NCBI GenBank assembly: GCA_023412765.1
Contig: JAEZBX010000196.1
Location: 1 to 7,396 of the forward strand
Direction of reading: 5' to 3'
Source: Bacteroidota bacterium
GTDB taxonomy: Bacteria > Bacteroidota > Bacteroidia > Cytophagales > Cyclobacteriaceae
Length of the DNA stretch: 7,396 bases
In this document: piece after piece, positions 1-4,250 of the stretch
How the letters are laid out: each line of letters begins with the position of its first letter
How positions within the stretch are numbered: position 1 is the stretch's first letter
Notes under the pieces: generated by a model
What the model saw: the letters and a program-made list of their open reading frames with translations, nothing else
Told to the model about the DNA's origin: nothing
Database searches by the model: none
Position numbers and translations under genes: made by a program

Positions 1-548
1 GAGGGAATGTTGAAAAGACTGGCGAGAAGGTCAAGCGACGTGTAATGTTTGTAATCCCCAAACTTCCACATGTCCAACGTATCAAGATGCTGGACCTCCC
101 ATGATTTTTTGCCCATAATATTTAGAGCAGGTGGAAGAGAAATCCCGTTGATCAACATTCTTCGACACAAATACGGATAATCGAACTCTTTTCCATTATG
201 CGCACACAATTTCAGGTTGACAGGATCCATCTTTTCAATCATGGACTTGAACTCAGACAATAATGCCGTTTCATTATCGCCATAGTATGCTTTTGTTTTA
301 AGCCCCAAGTCACCAGTTTCGGTCTCAATAAATTTTCCAACGGCAACGCAGACAATTTTACCGAACTCGGCATAGATCCCTGCACGTTCATGAAAGATCT
401 CTTCATCCGATTGGTTTCGCTCGCGCTTGAAAAAGACAGCCTTTCGCGCCCATTGTGTTTTAATTCTTTCGTCAAGATTGGAATAATCATGAGTGCTGGC
501 GACCGTCTCGATGTCAAGAAATAATATGTCGCGGAGTTCTGGAATCAT
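1..548 (-). CDS. PolB-like 3'-5' exonuclease (DEDD superfamily), C-terminus missing
   Basis: Predicted stand-alone 3'-5' exonuclease of the family related to the exonuclease domain of family B DNA polymerases (DNA_pol_B_exo2 type). It would remove nucleotides from 3' ends in cytoplasmic DNA or RNA processing; its in vivo substrate is not known to me. It starts at ATG 548 and 182 residues are visible before the left edge cuts it. The ExoI motif FLDIET lies at residues 10-15, with metal ligands D12 and E14. The ExoII motif AHNGKEFD lies at 116-123, with ligand D123. HLDTLDMWKFGD follows at 154-165. The ExoIII motif (YxxxD or HxxxD) would lie beyond the window. It has 35 bp of spacing to the upstream gene on the same strand, with a T-rich leader and no Shine-Dalgarno sequence, and is probably the last visible member of that gene block. 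Family assignment is firm; the biological role is unassigned. Confidence 0.88.
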   Translation of the reverse strand, partial: MIPELRDILFLDIETVASTHDYSNLDERIKTQWARKAVFFKRERNQSDEEIFHERAGIYAEFGKIVCVAVGKFIETETGDLGLKTKAYYGDNETALLSEFKSMIEKMDPVNLKLCAHNGKEFDYPYLCRRMLINGISLPPALNIMGKKSWEVQHLDTLDMWKFGDYKHYTSLDLLASLFNIP

Positions 549-583
549 TTTAGGGCGAAATAGAAATTCAACAAATAAAAAAA

Positions 584-988
584 TTAGGAATGCAAAACAC
601 CCTCCATTTCGAGTTCCTTGATAAACGAAATGTTTTCTTCACGAATAGAGTCTGGTACAAAAACAAAGCGTTTATCAAAAATCTGCGACCCGATATAATA
701 GCTTACCCAATATTCATTGTTCAAGTGAAAAACTGCAGGATCGATTGGTTCAATAAGCATAGCGCTATTGGGTAAAATTGTTTCCAGATAATGTCTCAGG
801 ATGGAAGTCTGCTGAGGTTGTCCGTCCTTTTCGCCATACCCCTTGCTTGCAACCAGCGTATTCTCAATGGGAAAGTCGTTGTTGTTGATTAAGTAAACTT
901 TCCACTCCAGGCTTTCACCCGGTATTTTCTTTCGCGCCACAGCAAGTGTAACGTTCTTGACCTCCGGTATTTTTATGTCACGAATCAT
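584..988 (-). CDS. Conserved protein of unknown function, 134 residues (Bacteroidota-type)
   Basis: I recognise no enzymatic domain. The 134-residue protein has no signal peptide or membrane segment. It reads as alternating hydrophobic strands: WKVYLINN at 29-36, a SKGYG turn at 48-52, LNNEYWVSYYIG at 89-100 and FDKRFVFV at 104-111, so a small beta-rich fold is likely. From memory, homologues occur across Bacteroidota and are sometimes labelled 'phenylalanyl-tRNA synthetase subunit alpha'. Nothing here resembles a tRNA synthetase (no class II motifs, far too short), so that label should not be transferred. It starts at ATG 988, inside the last codons of lipB, with an 11-bp overlap in another frame, which suggests translational coupling. 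It ends with TAA at 584-586. The tight link to lipB supports it being a real gene. Confidence 0.85.
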   Translation of the reverse strand: MIRDIKIPEVKNVTLAVARKKIPGESLEWKVYLINNNDFPIENTLVASKGYGEKDGQPQQTSILRHYLETILPNSAMLIEPIDPAVFHLNNEYWVSYYIGSQIFDKRFVFVPDSIREENISFIKELEMEGVLHS

Positions 989-1703
989 AGCCTACTTTCA
1001 AATTCATCTCAAACAAATTGACAATTTTATTCTGCAGAACTTGCTGCACCTGCTTCATCTCAATCTCGCGGCCTAACTCTGCTTTCATCGAGGTCACAGC
1101 CTTGTCCTGGATACCACACGGAACTATATGATTGAAATAAGTTAAATCCGCATTAATATTTAAGGCAAAGCCGTGCATGGTAACCCACCGGCTGGTTTTG
1201 ACACCGAATGCACAGATTTTTCGAGGCCTGATGTCAATGTCGATCCACACTCCCGTGAGGCCTGCAATTCTGCCAGACTTTAATCCGAATTCCTGAAGTG
1301 TCTGAATTACCGCCTCTTCAAGAAATCGCATATACTGATGAATATCAGTGAAGAAATTTTCCAGATCGATAATGGGGTAACCGACCAATTGGCCTGGCCC
1401 ATGATAAGTAATATCACCTCCCCTGTTAATGTGATAATACGAGGCGCTGACAGATGACAACTCCTCCTGTTTCAGCAATAAGTTCGATTCTTTACCGCTC
1501 TTCCCCAGCGTGTACACATGTGGATGTTCACAGAACAACAAATAGTTTTCAGTGGCGCTGTGATTTGCCTCAGAGGTCGATCGGTTTTGTGCTTTAATAG
1601 ACAACACCCTCTCAAAAAGAGAGGTTTGATACTCCCAGGCTTCTTTGAAGTCTATTACTCCCAGGTCGATTATATCAATTTTTTTGTTAATAACGGAATT
1701 CAA
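978..1703 (-). CDS. lipB: Octanoyl-[acyl-carrier-protein]:protein N-octanoyltransferase
   Basis: LipB transfers octanoate from acyl carrier protein to the lipoyl-domain lysine of 2-oxoacid dehydrogenases and GcvH, the first step of endogenous lipoate assembly, in the cytoplasm. The family signature RGGDITYHGPGQ is at residues 94-105. The catalytic lysine is most likely K162 in RKICAFGV. The acyl-thioester cysteine is C196 in IVPCGI, inside the conserved block from MHGFALN through VTSM. Length is 241 residues, normal for the family. The start is unusual: the frame is closed upstream by the TGA of the phosphoesterase gene at 1704-1706, and the first plausible start is TTG at 1703-1701, the very next codon. 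The conserved N-terminal IIDLG begins at residue 11 and the first internal ATG is at residue 125, far inside the enzyme, so TTG (or a rare ATT four codons on) must serve. There is no Shine-Dalgarno sequence, so coupling to upstream translation is likely. The 3' end overlaps the next gene by 11 bp. Confidence 0.95.
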   Translation of the reverse strand: MNSVINKKIDIIDLGVIDFKEAWEYQTSLFERVLSIKAQNRSTSEANHSATENYLLFCEHPHVYTLGKSGKESNLLLKQEELSSVSASYYHINRGGDITYHGPGQLVGYPIIDLENFFTDIHQYMRFLEEAVIQTLQEFGLKSGRIAGLTGVWIDIDIRPRKICAFGVKTSRWVTMHGFALNINADLTYFNHIVPCGIQDKAVTSMKAELGREIEMKQVQQVLQNKIVNLFEMNLKVGYDS

Positions 1704-2519
1704 TCAGAATGCAGCTTGATTAATTTTCTCGTTCGGATTCATGATGTACGTAATGAACGAATTGTCATTCGACAGCTCTACAACACGAAAACCCTTATAA
1801 GTTGTTCCCCAGCTTCCGCCGAAGTGTGAGTCGAACATGAATGGAATGTTTTCATGAACCTTCACCTCATCATGGTCATGTTCATGACCATGAAATACGG
1901 CCTTCACATTTTTGTAGTTTCTGAGCAATTCGAAAAATGCAGGCGTGTCGATCGCGTGTCTGCTCCATTTACCCTGTGGTATATGAAGAAAAATAAAAAT
2001 GTTTTCCTGATCCTTACTTTCATCCAGCCTGGATCTCATCCAACTTAGATCGGGACTTAAGTATTCCCCCTTCTCGTTGGAAGTTGTTGCTAGCAAAAGT
2101 GTATTCTTCGTCAACCTTACTTCATGATTAACCGGCATTCCCCAGATCTCATTCCAGTAAGCATCAGTAACTTTGTCATGGTTGCCTTTGGCGACATAAT
2201 ATTTTACAGGGAGGCCATCGAGATGTTTTTTCGCTGGGATCAGCAAATCCTTCTCGTCATGAATGATATCTCCGTTGATAACACAAAAATCCAGTTTATT
2301 TTTTTTATGGAATGAAGAGATATGTTTGACCAGATTCTGATAGTGGTTATCAAATTCTGTCCCCTTTTCACCATAGTGTCCGTCAGAGGCCACGGCGAAT
2401 CGCAAAGTCGTTTTCTTACGAAGATCTGCAGCTTGAGCTGGTGTAAGTTTTACAACAGTTCCTCCGAGAAGTACCAGCGACGCCGACGAAATTGTTTTGA
2501 CAAAGTCTCTCCTTTTCAT
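1704..2519 (-). CDS. Calcineurin-like metallophosphoesterase with twin-arginine signal
   Basis: A predicted dinuclear-metal phosphoesterase exported in folded form. The N-terminus MKRRDFVK followed by a hydrophobic stretch and TPAQAAD (cleavage probably after A30 or A31) fits a Tat signal peptide. The five metallophosphoesterase blocks occur in order: DGHYG at 46-50 (D46, H48), NGDIIHDEKD at 82-91 (D84), GNHD at 112-115, H179 in FLHIP, and GHEH at 211-214. The last block sits in an unusually histidine/acid-rich run reaching H222. Length is 271 residues. The family covers phosphodiesterases, phosphatases and nucleotidases, and the substrate cannot be read from sequence. ATG 2519 is well placed before the signal peptide. 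A perfect 9-bp inverted repeat ends 13 bp upstream of it. The stop TGA directly abuts the lipB start, so the pair is probably one transcript. The functional link to lipB is unclear; simple co-transcription is the safest reading. Confidence 0.92.
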   Translation of the reverse strand: MKRRDFVKTISSASLVLLGGTVVKLTPAQAADLRKKTTLRFAVASDGHYGEKGTEFDNHYQNLVKHISSFHKKNKLDFCVINGDIIHDEKDLLIPAKKHLDGLPVKYYVAKGNHDKVTDAYWNEIWGMPVNHEVRLTKNTLLLATTSNEKGEYLSPDLSWMRSRLDESKDQENIFIFLHIPQGKWSRHAIDTPAFFELLRNYKNVKAVFHGHEHDHDEVKVHENIPFMFDSHFGGSWGTTYKGFRVVELSNDNSFITYIMNPNEKINQAAF

Positions 2520-2585
2520 GATATAGTTTGAGGTGATTAAAATTAGCTTTAATCACGTTACAGTGCCGAAAACTGAATCAAAAAT
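2520..2585. promoter_or_regulatory. Inverted repeat upstream of the phosphoesterase gene
   Basis: The 66-bp gap between the isomerase stop and the phosphoesterase ATG contains GTGATTAAA (2533-2541), a 6-bp spacer ATTAGC, and TTTAATCAC (2548-2556). This is a perfect 9-bp dyad. Its inner edge lies 13 bp before ATG 2519. It could be an operator for a dimeric regulator or, in RNA, a hairpin close to the ribosome-binding region. No T-run follows it in either direction, so a classical intrinsic terminator is unlikely. The dyad itself is read directly; its function is inferred. Confidence 0.5.
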
Positions 2586-3593
2586 TTACCTGATCTTTTC
2601 CAGCTCCTGTTTTACCATTTTGATAGTATCTGTGGGATCCGGATCGATTCCATTTTCTTTCGCCAAAAAATATGATATCCAGTCGGTTAAATGGATCAGG
2701 TAATAATATTGTTCAAGAAGAGATGCTCCCTCTCCAATGATGTCGATTATCGGATTAGATTTCTTTTCAAAAATCTCGCGACAAATTTCCATGCGTCGCT
2801 CCACTCGCTCATGATCGTGATCTGAATACAGATAAATTGGTTGCAGCAAAGGCATCAACTGGTCAGGAAAATTCCATCCCGCTAACTCGTTATGATTCAT
2901 CTCCGGGAAGGTGTTGATGTGCGCCATGTGTTTCGCATTCTCATTCAGTTGTTGTTGAAAACGCAATGCCATAGCATGCAGGCGGTTGTCGCAATAAATT
3001 ACGGGAAGCTTGCCTTTCAGCTTTCTCGCAATTAACTCAGCCTCGGATTGAATTCCTTTTTCGCCGCTATCCAAAAATTCGATTGCATTTTCTGTTTCCT
3101 TAATGAATGCAGCACCTATCAGGTTGGTGTGGTACAATATGTAAAACAGGGCGTTGATATTGTATGGCAATAACGACCGTGGAGACTCGGCCATCGACGG
3201 AAGCTGAATATAAAACAAGTTATACTCTTTGCAGATGTCCAGCAGCTTGCCACCCGAAGCTACTGCGATGACCTGTGCACGTTTCAATAATGCTTTTTGT
3301 AAAGCCGCCACTGTTTCCTCGGTTGAGCCCGTGTAAGAACATGCAATGAAAAGTGTATGTGGACTTACAAATTGCGGAATGTTGTAGCTCTTGCAAACAG
3401 TAACGGGAATTGGAATCCTTCCGAACGTCAAAGACTCAACAAGGTTCGCGCTGATACCGGATGCACCCATACCCGCGATCACAACATTTCTGATATCACT
3501 ACCCGGTCTGTCGAGATCGAGAAATCTTCCGATCTTCAATGCCTCTCCTAATTGTCGGGTAAATCCCTCGATCGATTTTTTGGTTGTCGACAT
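2586..3593 (-). CDS. Bifunctional phosphoglucose/phosphomannose isomerase (SIS domain)
   Basis: Predicted to interconvert fructose-6-phosphate with glucose-6-phosphate and mannose-6-phosphate, the archaeal/bacterial PGI/PMI type, distinct from classical Pgi. Numbered from ATG 3593 it has 335 residues. The first SIS sugar-phosphate loop is GMGASGI at 41-47, and the Ser/Thr phosphate-binding loop is SYTGSTEE at 86-93. The second half has NENAK with E218, and NHNELAGW at 233-240 with H234. The 16-residue spacing between this Glu and His matches the Glu203/His219 catalytic pair described for the Pyrobaculum aerophilum enzyme. The C-terminal IKMVKQEL probably supplies the catalytic lysine. An in-frame TTG seven codons upstream (3614-3612) is possible but lies inside a likely -7 promoter box, so ATG is preferred. 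The gene is divergent from the YraN gene and is first in the minus-strand block. Confidence 0.9.
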   Translation of the reverse strand: MSTTKKSIEGFTRQLGEALKIGRFLDLDRPGSDIRNVVIAGMGASGISANLVESLTFGRIPIPVTVCKSYNIPQFVSPHTLFIACSYTGSTEETVAALQKALLKRAQVIAVASGGKLLDICKEYNLFYIQLPSMAESPRSLLPYNINALFYILYHTNLIGAAFIKETENAIEFLDSGEKGIQSEAELIARKLKGKLPVIYCDNRLHAMALRFQQQLNENAKHMAHINTFPEMNHNELAGWNFPDQLMPLLQPIYLYSDHDHERVERRMEICREIFEKKSNPIIDIIGEGASLLEQYYYLIHLTDWISYFLAKENGIDPDPTDTIKMVKQELEKIR

Positions 3594-3611
3594 AATTGTA
3601 AATTGGGAATT

Positions 3612-3642
3612 CAAAGGTAGAACATAATTGTGAGCGATAAAA
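3612..3642 (-). promoter_or_regulatory. Candidate Bacteroidota-type promoter for the isomerase gene
   Basis: On the minus strand, TACCTTTG (3619-3612) matches the Bacteroidota -7 consensus TANNTTTG exactly. A TTTT (3642-3639) lies 19 bp upstream, near the TTTG expected at -33 but with a mismatch. Transcription would begin around 3607, leaving a leader of roughly 14 nt to ATG 3593. The elements overlap the start region of the divergent YraN-type gene. No experimental support is available. Confidence 0.4.
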
Positions 3643-3980
3643 TTGAAATAGGCCGGGAAGGTGAAAATCTGGCCGCTGAATTCCTGAGAAATAAAGGTTG
3701 GGAAATAGTCACAAGAAATTTCAGATACGGAAAAGCTGAGATCGATTTGATCATCAAGCGCGACGACTGGACAATTTTTGTTGAGGTGAAAACACGATCT
3801 TCTTCAGCATACGGAGAACCGGAAGAATTTGTTGACGAATTCAAGGCGAGAAGAATTTTTGATGCAGCTGAAGAATTCATATTTTCAACTAACTGGCTCG
3901 GTCATGTCAGATTTGATGTTGTGTCAATAAAACTTGGAAACCCGCCGGAGATTATTCATTTCGAAGACGCGATTAATTAG
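3630..3980 (+). CDS. YraN/UPF0102-family nuclease-like protein
   Basis: A small protein of the YraN (UPF0102) family, which has a PD-(D/E)XK restriction-endonuclease-like fold and is thought to act on DNA; the exact role is unsettled. The 116-residue length is typical. Family features are visible: GREGENLAAEFL near the N-terminus with E12, RYGKAEIDLII at 32-42 with D39, and FVEVKTR at 50-56 with E52 and K54 forming the PD-(D/E)XK core. One deviation is Ala36, where the family usually has Gly in GEIDLI. The start is GTG 3630, because an in-frame TAG at 3618-3620 closes the frame upstream and no ATG lies between. AAGG at 3614-3617 is a distant weak ribosome-binding candidate. The gene is divergent from the isomerase gene and convergent with polA. 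Its TAG stop forms part of an 18-bp palindrome. Confidence 0.92.
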   Translation: MSDKIEIGREGENLAAEFLRNKGWEIVTRNFRYGKAEIDLIIKRDDWTIFVEVKTRSSSAYGEPEEFVDEFKARRIFDAAEEFIFSTNWLGHVRFDVVSIKLGNPPEIIHFEDAIN

Positions 3981-3996
3981 CTGTCAGCTGACAGCT
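3979..3996. repeat. 18-bp perfect palindrome overlapping the YraN-type gene stop
   Basis: AGCTGTCAGCTGACAGCT reads the same on both strands. Its first two bases are the last two of the TAG stop codon of the upstream gene. It runs directly into a 14-bp tandem repeat that shares the AGCT and TCAGC words. It could fold as a hairpin in RNA but has no loop-closing spacer and no T-tract. It is more likely the edge of a repeat element than a terminator. Confidence 0.75.
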
Positions 3997-4024
3997 TTCA
4001 GCCAACAGCTTTCAGCCAACAGCT
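3991..4024. repeat. Tandem 14-bp repeat (about 2.4 copies)
   Basis: Unit ACAGCTTTCAGCCA occurs at 3991-4004 and 4005-4018 with no mismatch, followed by a partial third copy ACAGCT at 4019-4024. A related word, AGCTTTCCGC, recurs at 4135-4144. The repeat lies in the gap between two convergent genes. Similar AGCTTTCAGC-like mini-repeats are, from memory, common between genes in Bacteroidota genomes. Confidence 0.85.
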
Positions 4025-4219
4025 AGGGTGTGCGATTAAGACAATTGACTCCAGATCTATAGGCCGCACCAACACACAACGGGACTGACACTTATGTACG
4101 TCACTGGAGTTTAACCAACTCTTCGAAGACTTGAAGCTTTCCGCTTGAGCCGACCGATTACCTTTAGATTTAAGTATGAGCTCGATCATGGTAACGCTGA
4201 ACTTCCCTCGAGCGCACGG
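4025..4219. other. Convergent intergenic stretch without a supportable gene
   Basis: No family-recognisable coding sequence is present between the tandem repeat and the polA-proximal hairpin. Short words recur: ACTCCAG (4048-4054) pairs with CTGGAGT (4104-4110) across 49 bp, and CTTGA-type words occur 14 bp apart at 4130 and 4144. A 63-codon minus-strand open frame (start 4189) ends inside the tandem repeats and resembles nothing I know, so I do not call it. The stretch is best described as repeat-derived spacer. Confidence 0.6.
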
Positions 4220-4237
4220 GCCCGATAGTTATCGGGC
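4220..4237 (-). terminator. Putative hairpin downstream of polA
   Basis: GCCCGATA (4220-4227), a GT spacer and TATCGGGC (4230-4237) form an 8-bp perfect, GC-topped inverted repeat, 13 bp beyond the polA stop. It could end polA transcription, and a loop larger than two bases would be expected to open in RNA. No T-tract follows on the minus strand, so this is not a textbook intrinsic terminator. Between it and the stop is a 7-bp tandem duplication, CACCGAT twice at 4237-4250. An alternative overlapping palindrome, CGGGCCCG, lies at 4217-4224. Confidence 0.4.
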
Positions 4238-4250
4238 ACCGATCACCGAT

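Noticed and set aside
3626..3644. AATTGTGAGCG followed by ATAAAATT closely resembles the E. coli lac operator.
   Set aside because: Two bases are missing relative to the operator, the first YraN codons (GTG AGC GAT) account for the core word, and no LacI-type regulator is nearby; chance similarity.
4048..4110. ACTCCAG and CTGGAGT 49 bp apart, as a possible structured RNA or element ends.
   Set aside because: Seven bases of pairing over a long loop is expected by chance and nothing extends the stem.
3998..4189. 63-codon minus-strand open frame downstream of polA.
   Set aside because: It ends within the tandem repeats, has no recognisable domain or good ribosome-binding site, and sits in repeat-derived spacer.
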